From Marinobacter sp. LQ44 (GTDB lineage: Bacteria > Pseudomonadota > Gammaproteobacteria > Pseudomonadales > Oleiphilaceae), in NCBI RefSeq assembly GCF_001447155.2, contig NZ_CP014754.1, positions 1,054,001 through 1,118,000 on the forward strand: a stretch of DNA of 64,000 bases. Direction: 5' to 3'. Shown here one piece after another: positions 1 through 10,665 of the stretch; the stretch's first letter is position 1, and each line of letters starts with the position of its first letter. The notes beneath the pieces are model-generated. The model was not told the origin of the DNA and did not search any database. It saw nothing but the letters and a program-made list of their open reading frames with translations. Made by a program: the position numbers and the translations under genes.

Positions 1-380
1 GAAGGAATAGACAGTTGGGTCGTCAACCTGGCTCCCTTGGTGCCAATGGGGTCCTTGGTGACCTGAACTACCAGCGATTGCCCCTCACGCAACAGGGTGC
101 GGATATCCGGCACGGTTTTCGGGCCATCCGAAGGCTCCTCCGGCCCGGACTGACTGCAGGCAACATCCGAGGCGTGTATGAACGCGGCCCGCTCCAGGCC
201 AATATCCACAAACGCCGCTTCCATGCCCGGCAACACACGAACCACCTTGCCCTTATAGATGTTGCCGACAATACCCTTGCGACTGGTCCGCTCGATGTAG
301 GCTTCCTGAAGCATGCCGTTTTCAACCAACGCTACCCGGGTTTCCACCGGCGTAACGTTGATGAGAATTTCTTCGCTCAT
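1..380 (-). CDS. rng: Ribonuclease G, N-terminal part (cut by window edge)
   Basis: The minus-strand frame from the ATG at 380 reads [20 protein letters not shown] and continues into an S1-type RNA-binding segment ([25 protein letters not shown], read here in parts, about residues 36-60) typical of RNase G/E proteins. RNase G is a cytoplasmic endoribonuclease that matures the 5' end of 16S rRNA and cleaves some mRNAs. Only about 126 residues are inside the window; the catalytic DNase I-like and zinc-link regions lie beyond position 1. The start overlaps the maf stop codon by an ATGA arrangement, so it is translationally coupled to maf at the distal end of the mre operon, the usual order mreBCD-maf-rng. 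Confidence 0.9.
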   Translation of the reverse strand, partial: MSEEILINVTPVETRVALVENGMLQEAYIERTSRKGIVGNIYKGKVVRVLPGMEAAFVDIGLERAAFIHASDVACSQSGPEEPSDGPKTVPDIRTLLREGQSLVVQVTKDPIGTKGARLTTQLSIP

Positions 381-979
381 GTTTGGCTCTCCTTACAACT
401 CGGCCAGTTCTGCCAGACCGGAAAACCGGCCTCTGCCAACAACCCGGCGGTTTCCAGGAGGGGCAACCCCACCACCGCGCTATAGCTGCCCTGCAACGCT
501 TTGACAAAGATACCACCCAAGCCCTGAATACCGTAGCTGCCGGCCTTATCCATAGGCTCGCCACTGTCAACATAGGCCCGGATTTCTGCCTCGGACAGGC
601 TTCGAAAGGTTACGTTGGTGACCGACAGGTGCGATTGGCAGACCTCTCCCCGCGCCAGCGCCACCGCCGTCATCACCTGGTGTTGCTGGCCAGACAACCG
701 GGCCAGTGTGGCTTTTGCCTCCGCCGCATCGACCGGTTTCCCCAGAATCTCACCTTGCAAGACCACAGAGGTATCCGAGCCCAGAACCAGTGTGCCGGGG
801 TTCTCGCCGGCCACCCGCAGCGCCTTCTCACGAGCCAACCGCTCCACATACCGTTCTGCCGTCTCGCCCACAGCCACGGTTTCATCAATATCCGCGGGCT
901 GCACCTGAAACGTCAGCCCAATTTGCTGTAACAGCTCAGCCCGGCGAGGAGAGGCAGATGCAAGAATCAGTGTCTGCAT
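377..979 (-). CDS. maf: Maf-like nucleoside triphosphate pyrophosphatase (YhdE type)
   Basis: A 200-residue protein of normal family length. The family hallmark S-x-S-x-R-R is at residues 8-13 (SASPRR), followed by the GSDT motif and [10 protein letters not shown] near residue 145. Maf proteins hydrolyse dTTP, UTP and modified pyrimidine nucleotides and are thought to act as house-cleaning enzymes; overexpression affects septation. It lies four bases downstream of mreD and its stop overlaps the rng start, so all five genes (mreB, mreC, mreD, maf, rng) are probably one transcript. Assignment to the YhdE subgroup rather than YceF rests on the operon context. Confidence 0.93.
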   Translation of the reverse strand: MQTLILASASPRRAELLQQIGLTFQVQPADIDETVAVGETAERYVERLAREKALRVAGENPGTLVLGSDTSVVLQGEILGKPVDAAEAKATLARLSGQQHQVMTAVALARGEVCQSHLSVTNVTFRSLSEAEIRAYVDSGEPMDKAGSYGIQGLGGIFVKALQGSYSAVVGLPLLETAGLLAEAGFPVWQNWPSCKESQT

Positions 980-983
980 GGTG

Positions 984-1460
984 CTAGCCCAGCTTCCGGT
1001 TCAGGCGGTCCAGCAGGCCACTGACCAAGGGCCAGGCGACCGCACTGGTTAATGCCGGCCACAGGTAACTGAACCCTGCCGTATCGGCGCCCAGCAGTTG
1101 TTTGATGAAGTGCACCAACATCTGGTTGATGCCCAACAACAGGAAGACCATAAGGCATTGTTGCGGTAGCGGGTACATTCTCAGGCGCTGATGGATGGTC
1201 AGCACCAGGAAAGCAATGAGTGCCATACCCAGCGCGTTGGTGCCCAGGGGGGTGGCCTCAAGTACATCCAGTAATAGCCCGAGACACCAGGCCATCAGGA
1301 TCCCAAACTGCGCCGGTGCACGGAAGGTCCAGTAAAAAACCACCAAACCCAGCCATTCCGGGCGGAATTCAAACCAGCCTACCGGGAACAGGGATATACT
1401 CAACACCAGCGCAAGCACAACGGTCACGAAAAACAGCGGGTAGCTAATGACCGACAGCAT
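984..1460 (-). CDS. mreD: Rod shape-determining protein MreD
   Basis: A 158-residue, strongly hydrophobic protein with about five predicted membrane segments and the family signatures [12 protein letters not shown] and [19 protein letters not shown]. MreD is an inner-membrane component of the elongasome and works with MreC, MreB and RodZ to direct lateral cell-wall synthesis. Its ATG overlaps the mreC stop codon (ATGA at 1459-1462), indicating translational coupling. maf follows after four bases. Confidence 0.93.
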   Translation of the reverse strand: MLSVISYPLFFVTVVLALVLSISLFPVGWFEFRPEWLGLVVFYWTFRAPAQFGILMAWCLGLLLDVLEATPLGTNALGMALIAFLVLTIHQRLRMYPLPQQCLMVFLLLGINQMLVHFIKQLLGADTAGFSYLWPALTSAVAWPLVSGLLDRLNRKLG

Positions 1461-2335
1461 CAGTTGGCCTCCTCTTCCGTGGTCTGCGGTTCCGCAGACT
1501 CGCGGCGCTCCCGGGACTCAGGCTGAAACACCACCAGCACAAGCCGGCTCTGGTTCAGTCTGGCCATGGGCCTGGCCCGAATCGTCACGAAGGGTTCCCC
1601 CGGTTCCTTGGTGATCTGACTGACCTCAGCCACCGGATAGCCCCGGGGAAAACGGCCACCAAGGCCGGAGCTGACCAGGGTATCCCCTTCCCGTATATCG
1701 GCAGTATCCGGCACATGCACCAGTTCCAGCTGATCGACTTCACCATTACCCAACAACACCGAACGCAAGCCGTTTCTGACCACTTCGACGGGCACCGCAT
1801 GGCTACTGTCCGACACCAGCAACACCCGAGAAGTGAACTGGCTGGTCTGCACTATCTGCCCCATCAAACCCTCGGCATCCAGCACAGCCTGCCCGGTGGT
1901 CACACCGTCACTATGGCCTTTATTAATGATGATCTCGTGGGAAAACGGATCGGGTGAAACACCCACCACTTCGCCCACAATCACCCGGTCATCCAATACC
2001 TCCGACGAGTTAAGCAGGCGGCGCAATTCATTATTCTCCGACGCCAACGCCGCATACTTCAGCGCACGGCGCTCGAGTATCAGCATCCGGGCCTTGAGTT
2101 CCTCGTTTTCGCTCTGGAGATCTTCACGGCTGACAAAGAGCCCGGAAAACCAGTCACTGAACCGATAGGGGGCATTGCCCAGCCAGTACACAGGAGCCAG
2201 GCCGGTGGCGAGGGTACTTCGAACGGGAGTGAGCTTGTCAAAACGGGCATCGGCAGCGATCAACGCTGCCGATACCAGAATCACAAGAAAGAGCCTGAAG
2301 CCGGGTACCGGCCCCTGGACAAAGATGGTCTTAAT
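1460..2335 (-). CDS. mreC: Rod shape-determining protein MreC, probable AUU start
   Basis: MreC is a periplasmic scaffold anchored by one N-terminal membrane helix. The coiled coil (about residues 75-115) and the beta-rich domain (GHSDGV, SSGLGGRFPRGYPVA, TIRARPMARLNQSRLVLVVF) are clear. The first canonical start in frame is GTG at 2284, but this would cut the membrane anchor in half. Upstream the frame stays open only to a stop just before 2336 and encodes (I)KTIFVQGPVPGFRLFLVIL, which matches the N terminus of E. coli MreC (MKPIFSRGP...) from residue 1. The codon at the methionine position is ATT (2335-2333), 8 bases after a strong GGGAGG at 2349-2344. I therefore call an AUU start giving 291 residues. 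mreB ends 20 bases upstream. Confidence 0.88.
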   Translation of the reverse strand: MKTIFVQGPVPGFRLFLVILVSAALIAADARFDKLTPVRSTLATGLAPVYWLGNAPYRFSDWFSGLFVSREDLQSENEELKARMLILERRALKYAALASENNELRRLLNSSEVLDDRVIVGEVVGVSPDPFSHEIIINKGHSDGVTTGQAVLDAEGLMGQIVQTSQFTSRVLLVSDSSHAVPVEVVRNGLRSVLLGNGEVDQLELVHVPDTADIREGDTLVSSGLGGRFPRGYPVAEVSQITKEPGEPFVTIRARPMARLNQSRLVLVVFQPESRERRESAEPQTTEEEAN

Positions 2336-2343
2336 GGCTTAGC

Positions 2344-2349
2344 CCTCCC
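2344..2349 (-). promoter_or_regulatory. Strong ribosome binding site supporting the AUU start of mreC
   Basis: On the minus strand the sequence TGGGAGGGCTAAGCCATT places GGGAGG 8 bases before the ATT codon at 2335-2333. No ATG, GTG or TTG codon in the mreC frame lies at a suitable distance from it; the in-frame TAA (2341-2339) sits between the ribosome site and the ATT, so translation cannot start further upstream. Confidence 0.6.
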
Positions 2350-2355
2350 ACGGGA

Positions 2356-3797
<1,442 letters not shown>

Positions 3798-4085
3798 GTG
3801 AGCATTTCCCGCGAGGACATCGAGAAAGTTGCCGTGCTCGCCCGCATCAAGGTGGACGGCGAGCAGGTTTCGGCTCTGGAGAAGGATCTGGGCAATATCC
3901 TGGATCTGGTGGATCAGTTGAGTGCAGCGGATACCGATTCCGTGGAGCCGATGGCGCATCCACTGGATGCCGTACAGAAGCTGCGGCCGGATGTGGTTAC
4001 CGAGACCAATCAGCGGGAGGCGTTTCAGGCAATTGCGCCGGCGACCGAGGATGGGTTGTACCTGGTACCCAAGGTCATTGAGTGA
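3798..4085 (+). CDS. gatC: Asp-tRNA(Asn)/Glu-tRNA(Gln) amidotransferase subunit C
   Basis: A 95-residue protein of normal GatC length, with the family pattern SREDIEKVAVLARIKV at the N terminus and a conserved tail (DGLYLVPKVIE). The GTG at 3798 is chosen because GGAGG stands 4 bases upstream (3789-3793). GatC clamps around GatA and stabilises the GatA-GatB interface in the transamidosome that converts misacylated Glu-tRNA(Gln) and/or Asp-tRNA(Asn). It begins the gatCAB operon. Confidence 0.95.
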   Translation: MSISREDIEKVAVLARIKVDGEQVSALEKDLGNILDLVDQLSAADTDSVEPMAHPLDAVQKLRPDVVTETNQREAFQAIAPATEDGLYLVPKVIE

Positions 4086-4154
4086 GTTTTCGGGCCACTG
4101 ACATTTCCGTGTAACCGGCAGGTTGTCTGACGATCACATATTTCGGGATTGATG

Positions 4155-5612
4155 ATGCATAACAAATCCGTAGCAGAACTTTCCAGGGAACTGGAGAGCG
4201 GCAAGATTTCCAGTGTGGAGCTGACTCAGCAGTTCCTCGACCGTCTGAAACAGGAAGACGGCAAGTACAACAGCTTTATTACCATCTCCGACGAGCATGC
4301 ATTGGCCGAGGCGAAAGCGGCGGATGAGATGCGGGCGGCGGGTAAGGCCACGGTGTGGACCGGGGTGCCCTTTGCTCACAAGGATATTTTCTGTACTAAC
4401 GGCATTCGCACTACCTGCGGCTCAAGGATGCTGGAGAACTTTGTGCCACCCTACGACGCCACAGTGACGGCGAACTTCAAGGCGGCCGGCGCAGTGTGTC
4501 TGGGCAAGACCAATATGGATGAGTTCGCCATGGGCTCGTCTAACGAGTCCAGTTTCTACGGCGCGGTAACCAACCCCTGGGGCCTGGCCAGCGGTGACAA
4601 GCGGGTGCCGGGTGGTTCTTCCGGCGGTTCTGCCGCTGCCGTGGCGGCGCGGCTGGTGCCGGCGGCGACGGGGACGGATACCGGCGGTTCTATTCGCCAG
4701 CCAGCGGCGCTGTGTGGCATTACTGGCCTAAAGCCGACTTACGGTCGGGTGTCCCGGTACGGGATGATTGCCTTTGCATCTTCCCTGGATCAGGGCGGGC
4801 CGATGGCGCGCACCGCCGAAGATGCGGCGCTGATGTTGAATGTGATGGCGGGGCACGATCCGAAGGATTCCACCGGCATCGACCGGGAAGTTCCGGATTA
4901 CACCGCTACCCTGAACGAGCCGCTGAAAGGCCTGAAGATTGGCCTGCCGAAGGAATACTTCAGCGACCAGCTGTCTCCGGCCATGGAAGAGCAGGTTCGC
5001 AACGCGATTCGCGAGTATGAAAAGCTGGGCGCGACGGTAAAAGAAGTGTCACTGCCCAACGCGAGGCTGGCCATTGCTGCTTATTATGTGATCGCTCCGG
5101 CGGAGGCTTCTGCCAACCTGTCCCGGTTTGACGGTGTGCGTTATGGCTACCGCTGCGACGATCCGAAAGACCTGATGGATATGTACACCCGCACCCGGGC
5201 GGAAGGTTTCGGGAATGAGGTGAAGCGCCGGATTCTGGTGGGGACCTACGCCCTGTCCGCTGGTTACTTTGATGCCTATTACCTGAAGGCCCAGAAGGTT
5301 CGCCGTCTGATCCAGCAGGACTTCATCAATGCGTTTAAGGAAGTGGACGTGCTGATGAGCCCGGTGTCTCCGACACCTGCGTTCAGGCAGGGCGAGAAGA
5401 ACACCGACCCGGTGTCCATGTACCTGGAAGACGTGTTCACCATCGCCATCAACCTGGCAGGCATTCCGGCCATGTCGGTTCCGGCGGGGTTTGTCGACGG
5501 CTTGCCGGTGGGGCTGCAGATCATCGGGGATTACTTCTCTGAGGCCCGTTTGCTGAATGCTGCCCATCAGTTCCAGCAGGTGACCGACTGGCACCAGCGT
5601 GAACCCCAATAA
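4155..5612 (+). CDS. gatA: Asp-tRNA(Asn)/Glu-tRNA(Gln) amidotransferase subunit A
   Basis: GatA supplies ammonia by hydrolysing glutamine. The amidase signature is intact: catalytic lysine in [17 protein letters not shown], and the cis-serine/nucleophile region [12 protein letters not shown], followed by [13 protein letters not shown]. Two ATG codons (4152, 4155) and a TTG (4149) are adjacent; 4155 is preferred because GGGA at 4145-4148 is then 6 bases away, giving 485 residues beginning MHNKSVAEL. It sits 69 bases after gatC and its 3' end is followed 22 bases later by gatB. Confidence 0.95.
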   Translation: MHNKSVAELSRELESGKISSVELTQQFLDRLKQEDGKYNSFITISDEHALAEAKAADEMRAAGKATVWTGVPFAHKDIFCTNGIRTTCGSRMLENFVPPYDATVTANFKAAGAVCLGKTNMDEFAMGSSNESSFYGAVTNPWGLASGDKRVPGGSSGGSAAAVAARLVPAATGTDTGGSIRQPAALCGITGLKPTYGRVSRYGMIAFASSLDQGGPMARTAEDAALMLNVMAGHDPKDSTGIDREVPDYTATLNEPLKGLKIGLPKEYFSDQLSPAMEEQVRNAIREYEKLGATVKEVSLPNARLAIAAYYVIAPAEASANLSRFDGVRYGYRCDDPKDLMDMYTRTRAEGFGNEVKRRILVGTYALSAGYFDAYYLKAQKVRRLIQQDFINAFKEVDVLMSPVSPTPAFRQGEKNTDPVSMYLEDVFTIAINLAGIPAMSVPAGFVDGLPVGLQIIGDYFSEARLLNAAHQFQQVTDWHQREPQ

Positions 5613-5634
5613 GCCCGGATTAGGAGACGAACAC

Positions 5635-7086
5635 ATGCAGTGGGATATCGTGATCGGGCTGGAAATTCACGTTCAGCTCGCCACCCAGACCAAGATTTTC
5701 TCCGGCTCCAGCACCGCCTACGGTGCCGAGCCCAACACCCAGGCCAACGCCGTTGACCTGGCCATGCCCGGTACCCTGCCGGTACCCAATGAACAGGCCT
5801 TCCGTTATGCGGTGATGTTCGGCCTGGCCACCAACGCCGAAATCGGCCGCCGCTCGGTCTTCGAGCGCAAAAACTACTTCTACCCGGATCTGCCAAAGGG
5901 CTACCAGACCACCCAGCTGGCCCAGCCGATTGTCGGCCCCGGCTATGTGGACATCGACCTGGCCGACGGCAGCACCAAACGGGTACGCATTCACCACGCG
6001 CACCTGGAAGAAGACGCCGGTAAATCCCTGCACGAGGATTACCACGGCATGTCCGGCATTGACCTGAACCGGGCCGGCACGCCGCTGATCGAGGTGGTGA
6101 CAGAGCCTGACATGAACAGCGCCGACGAAGCCGTAGCCTTCGCCAAGAAGCTCCATAGCCTGGTGACTTCGCTGGGGATCTGTGATGGCGATATGTCCCA
6201 GGGCTCCATGCGCTTTGATGTGAACATCTCTCTGAAGCCGAAAGGCTCCGAGGAACTCGGTACCCGCACGGAAACCAAGAACCTGAACTCCTTCCGGTTC
6301 ATGGAACAGGCCATTGCCCATGAAGTAGAGCGGCAGATGGATATCCTGGAGGATGGCGGCCGCATTGTGCAGGAAACCCGCCTGTACAACGGCGACCGGG
6401 ACGAGTCCCGCTCGATGCGCACCAAGGAAGAAGCCAACGACTACCGTTACTTCCCCTGCCCGGACCTTCTGCCGGTGGAAATCGACGACGCCTTCATCGA
6501 AGACGCCCGCGCCCGCCTGCCGGAACTGCCGGACGCCCGCAAGGCGCGCTTCAAGGAGCAATACGGCCTGAACGACTACGACGCCGGCATTCTGTCTGCC
6601 GACGCCAAGCTGTCGGCGTTCTTCGAAGAAGCCGTGGAGCACGGCAAAGACGCCAAGCTGGCCGCCAACTGGATTCAGGGCGAATTCTCGGCCCGCCTGA
6701 ATGCCGACGAGAAATCCGTAGCCGAAGCTCCGATTTCAGGCGCACAATTGGGCGCACTGGTCACCCGCATTGCGGATAACACGGTTTCCTCTGCCGGGGC
6801 GAAGAAGGTCTTTGAAGCCTTATGGTCAGGTGAGAACGACGACGTTGATGCGATCATTGACGCCAAGGGCCTGAAGCAGGTCTCCGATACCGGCGCCCTG
6901 GAAGCCATGGTCGACGAGGTGCTGGCCGGCATGCCGGATCAGGTGGCGCAGTACCAGGGCGAGGAAGACCCCAAGAAGCGCAAGAAGATGCTTGGCGGCT
7001 TCATGGGCCCTCTGATGAAGGCTTCCAAAGGCCAGGGCAACCCCAAACTGTTCAACGAGATTCTTGTTCGCAAGCTTGGTGGTTAA
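5635..7086 (+). CDS. gatB: Asp-tRNA(Asn)/Glu-tRNA(Gln) amidotransferase subunit B
   Basis: GatB binds the misacylated tRNA, phosphorylates the acyl group and transfers ammonia to it. The 483-residue protein begins [15 protein letters not shown], the standard GatB N terminus, and ATG 5635 has AGGAG upstream (5621-5625). Motifs include [19 protein letters not shown] and [13 protein letters not shown]; the helical and YqeY-like tail domain (about residues 330-483) binds tRNA. The open frame extends 12 codons upstream but the homology begins at the chosen ATG. Confidence 0.96.
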   Translation: MQWDIVIGLEIHVQLATQTKIFSGSSTAYGAEPNTQANAVDLAMPGTLPVPNEQAFRYAVMFGLATNAEIGRRSVFERKNYFYPDLPKGYQTTQLAQPIVGPGYVDIDLADGSTKRVRIHHAHLEEDAGKSLHEDYHGMSGIDLNRAGTPLIEVVTEPDMNSADEAVAFAKKLHSLVTSLGICDGDMSQGSMRFDVNISLKPKGSEELGTRTETKNLNSFRFMEQAIAHEVERQMDILEDGGRIVQETRLYNGDRDESRSMRTKEEANDYRYFPCPDLLPVEIDDAFIEDARARLPELPDARKARFKEQYGLNDYDAGILSADAKLSAFFEEAVEHGKDAKLAANWIQGEFSARLNADEKSVAEAPISGAQLGALVTRIADNTVSSAGAKKVFEALWSGENDDVDAIIDAKGLKQVSDTGALEAMVDEVLAGMPDQVAQYQGEEDPKKRKKMLGGFMGPLMKASKGQGNPKLFNEILVRKLGG

Positions 7087-7144
7087 CTTTTGGCTTTGGT
7101 GTGGCCGTTTTGTTTCGGCCCTAGCCTTCGGGATTGGGAGGAAC

Positions 7145-7255
7145 TGCCTTGGCGGGTAGAACCTCCCAAAAAACGCCCGTGAATACGTCCCTGTAGGGCT
7201 TCGTCGCGCCATCCCTGGCGCTCCAGATTTTTGGGAGGTTCTACCCGCCAAGGCA
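7145..7255 (+). repeat. Long inverted-repeat element, copy B
   Basis: Arms 7145-7172 and 7228-7255 form a perfect 28 bp inverted repeat, with a further imperfect extension outward (TTGGGA on both sides). The centre carries TACGTCCCTGTA and GCGCCATCCCTGGCGC. The outer arm sequence is unrelated to that of copy A apart from the inner CCAAAAA end. Plus orientation. Confidence 0.9.
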
Positions 7256-7350
7256 TCCCAACTGCGGAGGTGTCATCGTGAAGACACACAATCTGCCTGC
7301 GACCGCCCCCAAGACAGCAAAAGCACTTCTAGACTATACCCGCCAAGGCC

Positions 7351-7471
7351 GGGAGGGCGTGTTTGGTGGCCCTTCCCAAAAATCTCGGAGGCCATGGATG
7401 GCCGGAGCGAAGCGCACATGGATGTGCTCGTAGCGTTTTTTGGGAAGGGACACCAAACACGCCCTGCTCCC
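7351..7471 (-). repeat. Long inverted-repeat element, copy C
   Basis: Arms 7351-7382 and 7437-7471 pair with one mismatch and one 3-base bulge. On the minus strand the centre reads ACGCT, GCACATCCATGTGC and GGCCATCCATGGCC. It is inverted relative to copy B and close to the 3' end of rimO. Confidence 0.88.
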
Positions 7472-7514
7472 AAACTGGCAGGCTAGAGCCGAAGCCCAAA
7501 AACCGCGACAAAAG

Positions 7515-8855
7515 TCAGACCAAACGAGCCCAAAGGTCATGTTCGTCAGCGTGCTCCACAACGGCCTGCACAATCTGACCGGGAACCAAATCGGTTTCGT
7601 CGTTCAGGTAAACCATGCCATCAATCTCCGGCGCATCCGCCTTCGAGCGACCTATCGCACCTTCCTCATCAACCTCATCGATGAGCACATCAATCGTCTT
7701 GCCGATTTTGGCCTGCAATCGGGCAGCTGAAATCTCCGCCTGCTTTGCCATAAAGCGGGCCAGTCGCTCTTCCTTGACCTCTTCCGGTACGGCACCTTCC
7801 AGCTCATTGGCCCTGGCGCCCTCAACCGGGCTGTAAGTAAACGCACCCACGCGGTCCAATTGCGCCTCATCCAGCCAATCCAGCAAGTACTGGAAATCTT
7901 CCTCGGTTTCACCCGGGAAGCCGACAATAAAGGTTGAACGAATGGTCAGTTCCGGACAGATTTCACGCCAGGTCCTGATGCGCTCCAGTGTCTTGCTGTC
8001 ATGAGCCGGGCGTTTCATGGCCTTGAGTACTTTCGGGCTGGCGTGCTGGAACGGGATGTCCAGGTACGGCAGGATCTTGCCTTCGGCCATCAGCGGGATG
8101 ATGTCGTCTACATGGGGGTACGGATAGACGTAGTGCAAGCGAACCCATACGCCCATCTCGCCGAGGGCCTCACACAGGGACTGCATCTTCGTTTTCACCG
8201 GGCGACCCTGCCAGAAACCGGTGCGGTATTTGATATCGACACCGTAGGCGGAGGTGTCCTGGGAAATCACCAGCAGCTCTTTAACGCCTGCATCCACCAA
8301 TCGTTTGGCCTCATCCATCACATCACCAATCGGGCGACTGACCAGTTTGCCGCGCATGTCCGGGATGATGCAGAAGGTACAGCTGTGGTTACAGCCTTCG
8401 GATATCTTCAGGTAGGCATAGTGCCTTGGCGTAAGCTTGATGCCCTGGGGAGGCACCAGATCCACGAATGGGTCGTGGTCTTTCTTCGGCGGTACATACT
8501 GGTGTACCGCTCCCACAACTTCTTCATAGGCCTGAGGACCAGACACCGCCAGCACACCGGGATGGGTCTCGCGAATCTTCTCCGCTTCCACACCCATACA
8601 ACCGGTCACAATCACCTTGCCGTTTTCGCTGATGGCTTCTCCGATGGCATCCAGTGATTCCTGCTTGGCCGCATCGATAAAACCACAGGTGTTCACCACC
8701 ACAATGTCGGCATCGTTGTAGGTGGGCACCACCTCATAACCATCCAGCCGCAATTGAGTCAGGATACGCTCTGAGTCTACCAGTGCTTTGGGGCACCCCA
8801 GGCTGATAAAGCCAACTTTTCCGCCCTGAGCAGTGTCTTGTATTTTCTCGGTCAT
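7515..8855 (-). CDS. rimO: Ribosomal protein S12 methylthiotransferase
   Basis: A 446-residue radical-SAM enzyme that methylthiolates Asp88 of ribosomal protein S12. The N-terminal domain binds one cluster through C21, C57 and C86; the radical-SAM cluster cysteines are C155, C159 and C162 ([10 protein letters not shown]). A TRAM domain closes the protein (about residues 375-446). [11 protein letters not shown] at residues 19-29 distinguishes RimO from MiaB, which has [10 protein letters not shown] at this place. It is monocistronic, convergent with gatB. Confidence 0.96.
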   Translation of the reverse strand: MTEKIQDTAQGGKVGFISLGCPKALVDSERILTQLRLDGYEVVPTYNDADIVVVNTCGFIDAAKQESLDAIGEAISENGKVIVTGCMGVEAEKIRETHPGVLAVSGPQAYEEVVGAVHQYVPPKKDHDPFVDLVPPQGIKLTPRHYAYLKISEGCNHSCTFCIIPDMRGKLVSRPIGDVMDEAKRLVDAGVKELLVISQDTSAYGVDIKYRTGFWQGRPVKTKMQSLCEALGEMGVWVRLHYVYPYPHVDDIIPLMAEGKILPYLDIPFQHASPKVLKAMKRPAHDSKTLERIRTWREICPELTIRSTFIVGFPGETEEDFQYLLDWLDEAQLDRVGAFTYSPVEGARANELEGAVPEEVKEERLARFMAKQAEISAARLQAKIGKTIDVLIDEVDEEGAIGRSKADAPEIDGMVYLNDETDLVPGQIVQAVVEHADEHDLWARLV

Positions 8856-9113
8856 AAAGTTCCGCAGGAATCCCGGAGCCTGGCTCCAAATGTGTGTAGG
8901 CGGCGATTTTAACTCACTGGGATATCATCTGCAGCTCTGCACTTCCCACATATGCCACCAAAAAACACGTAAAAACGCGAAATGACGCACCAAAATGTGA
9001 CGCTGTGTTCAGAAAGTTTTAATAAAGCTGCAACAATATACGCACTTACCTTGCTGATCACTTTTTAAGCAGCTACAATTTCAAGCGCTTAAGCGTTCTT
9101 CTGGAAGGCAATT

Positions 9114-9584
9114 ATGGGAAAGGCAACGTCGTTCGATACTACTCGCGCCAGAAAAATCAAAATGAAACCTGCACCCGCTAAACAGAATCTCAGAAATCAG
9201 CAGCGAGTCGATGTGTCGACCGAGATTACTGTTGAGAAAAGCGACGGCTGCTGCCTGACCTGCAAGGTCTCTAACCTGTCGCGAGCAGGTGTGATGATTT
9301 CCTGCGATCAGGACGTTGTTCAACAGCTCATCCCAGGTATGCGCGCGCCGGCCCCAGGGCACTGGATTGGCGTGAAAACCCGCTTTACCGTGCCTGTGCT
9401 GCCAACACAGCCAGTCACGGTTCTGGCAGACGGCAATATCGTGCACATGCGACGCATTTCAAGAAATGAATTTCAGATCGGCATCCAGTTCAGCGAATTT
9501 GAGGGCAACGGTTTCGATTACGTAGACCGCTATGTCGCCAAGCTGCTGGCCGATGCCCGAAAAGCAATGCACGCCCCCCACTGA
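9114..9584 (+). CDS. PilZ domain protein, candidate c-di-GMP effector
   Basis: A 156-residue soluble protein with no signal peptide or membrane segment. A PilZ domain spans about residues 25-145: RxxxR at 27-31 (RNQQR) and N-x-S-x-x-G at 54-59 (NLSRAG) are the residues that bind c-di-GMP in the family. The first 25 residues are basic and probably flexible. It stands alone between rimO and cysD, so the target process (motility, adhesion or other) cannot be read from context. ATG 9114 is preceded by GGAAGG at 9101-9106. Confidence 0.85.
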   Translation: MGKATSFDTTRARKIKMKPAPAKQNLRNQQRVDVSTEITVEKSDGCCLTCKVSNLSRAGVMISCDQDVVQQLIPGMRAPAPGHWIGVKTRFTVPVLPTQPVTVLADGNIVHMRRISRNEFQIGIQFSEFEGNGFDYVDRYVAKLLADARKAMHAPH

Positions 9585-9647
9585 AACCACCGACACCTGC
9601 TCGGTGCCCCCCGGAGTCCCTGGCACAGGGGATTCGGCGCCATATTA

Positions 9648-9666
9648 TTAGAACTTAAAATTCTTA
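9648..9666. promoter_or_regulatory. AT-rich dyad upstream of cysD
   Basis: TTAGAA (9648-9653) and TTCTTA (9661-9666) form an imperfect dyad in an AT-rich patch about 90 bases before cysD. A sulfur-starvation activator such as CysB would be expected to act here, but CysB sites are weakly defined and this is only a candidate. Confidence 0.2.
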
Positions 9667-9755
9667 CCAGAAACCTTCTTATACCCTGCCGCCACCTGAT
9701 ATAGTTGGTCAACCGATTTACAGCCATCACACAGCCCCTGCGGCAATGGATGACC

Positions 9756-10664
9756 ATGACCACATACAACCTCACTCATCTCAAACAGCTGGAAGCCGAA
9801 AGCATCCACATAATCCGGGAAGTGGCGGCCGAGTTCGACAACCCGGTCATGCTCTATTCCATCGGCAAAGACTCTGCCGTGATGCTGCACCTTGCCCTGA
9901 AAGCCTTCTACCCTGGGAAGCTGCCTTTTCCGTTACTGCATGTTGACACCACATGGAAATTCCGGGAGATGATTTCGTTCCGGGACAACGTGGCGGAGAA
10001 GTTTGACCTCGACCTGATTGTTCACATCAACGAAGAAGGCGTGAAGCAAGGGGTTGGCCCCTTCTCCCACGGCAGCGCCAAGCACACTGATATCATGAAA
10101 ACCCAGGCCCTGAAACAGGCGCTGAACAAGTACAAGTTCGACGCCGCATTCGGCGGTGCTCGCCGGGATGAAGAAAAATCCCGAGCCAAGGAGCGTGTAT
10201 ATTCCTTCCGCGACGAGCACCATCGGTGGGACCCCAAGAACCAGCGCCCGGAGCTCTGGAACATCTACAACGGCAAGGTTAACAAAGGCGAGAGCATTCG
10301 TGTGTTCCCGCTCTCCAACTGGACCGAGCTGGATATCTGGCAGTACATCTACCTTGAAAACATCGATATCGTACCGCTGTATTACGCGGCGGTGAGACCA
10401 GTGGTAGAACGCGATGGCACCCTGATTATGGTGGACGACGACCGCATGCCGCTGAAAGAAGGCGAGAAGCCTATGATGAAGTCCGTGCGCTTCCGTACGC
10501 TGGGCTGCTACCCGCTGACCGGCGCCATTGAATCCGAGGCCAACACCCTGCCCGACATCATCCAGGAAATGCTGCTGGCCACCAGCTCAGAGCGGCAAGG
10601 GCGGGTCATTGACCACGATTCAGCCGGCTCCATGGAACAGAAAAAGCGGGAAGGGTACTTCTGA
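9756..10664 (+). CDS. cysD: Sulfate adenylyltransferase subunit 2
   Basis: CysD is the ATP-sulfurylase catalytic subunit that makes APS from sulfate and ATP, driven by GTP hydrolysis in CysN. Starting at ATG 9756 gives 302 residues ([19 protein letters not shown]), exactly the E. coli length. The PP-loop motif [18 protein letters not shown] and the conserved [15 protein letters not shown] and [12 protein letters not shown] blocks are intact. An in-frame ATG at 9750 would add two residues. cysN starts 1 base after the stop codon, so the two form an operon. Confidence 0.95.
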   Translation: MTTYNLTHLKQLEAESIHIIREVAAEFDNPVMLYSIGKDSAVMLHLALKAFYPGKLPFPLLHVDTTWKFREMISFRDNVAEKFDLDLIVHINEEGVKQGVGPFSHGSAKHTDIMKTQALKQALNKYKFDAAFGGARRDEEKSRAKERVYSFRDEHHRWDPKNQRPELWNIYNGKVNKGESIRVFPLSNWTELDIWQYIYLENIDIVPLYYAAVRPVVERDGTLIMVDDDRMPLKEGEKPMMKSVRFRTLGCYPLTGAIESEANTLPDIIQEMLLATSSERQGRVIDHDSAGSMEQKKREGYF

Positions 10665-10665
10665 T

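Larger units (their letters stand above)
7087..7514. other. Convergent gatB/rimO intergenic region carrying two opposed repeats
   Basis: The 428 bases between the two convergent gene ends are mostly two copies of the long inverted-repeat family (B and C) in opposite orientation with 95 bases between them. I see no intrinsic terminator with an outer U tract; transcription from either side would have to pass or end in the repeats. Confidence 0.6.

Noticed and set aside
10528..10665. Longer N terminus for CysN
   Set aside because: This stretch is inside cysD in another frame; CysN homology and the ATG just after the cysD stop define the start at 10666.
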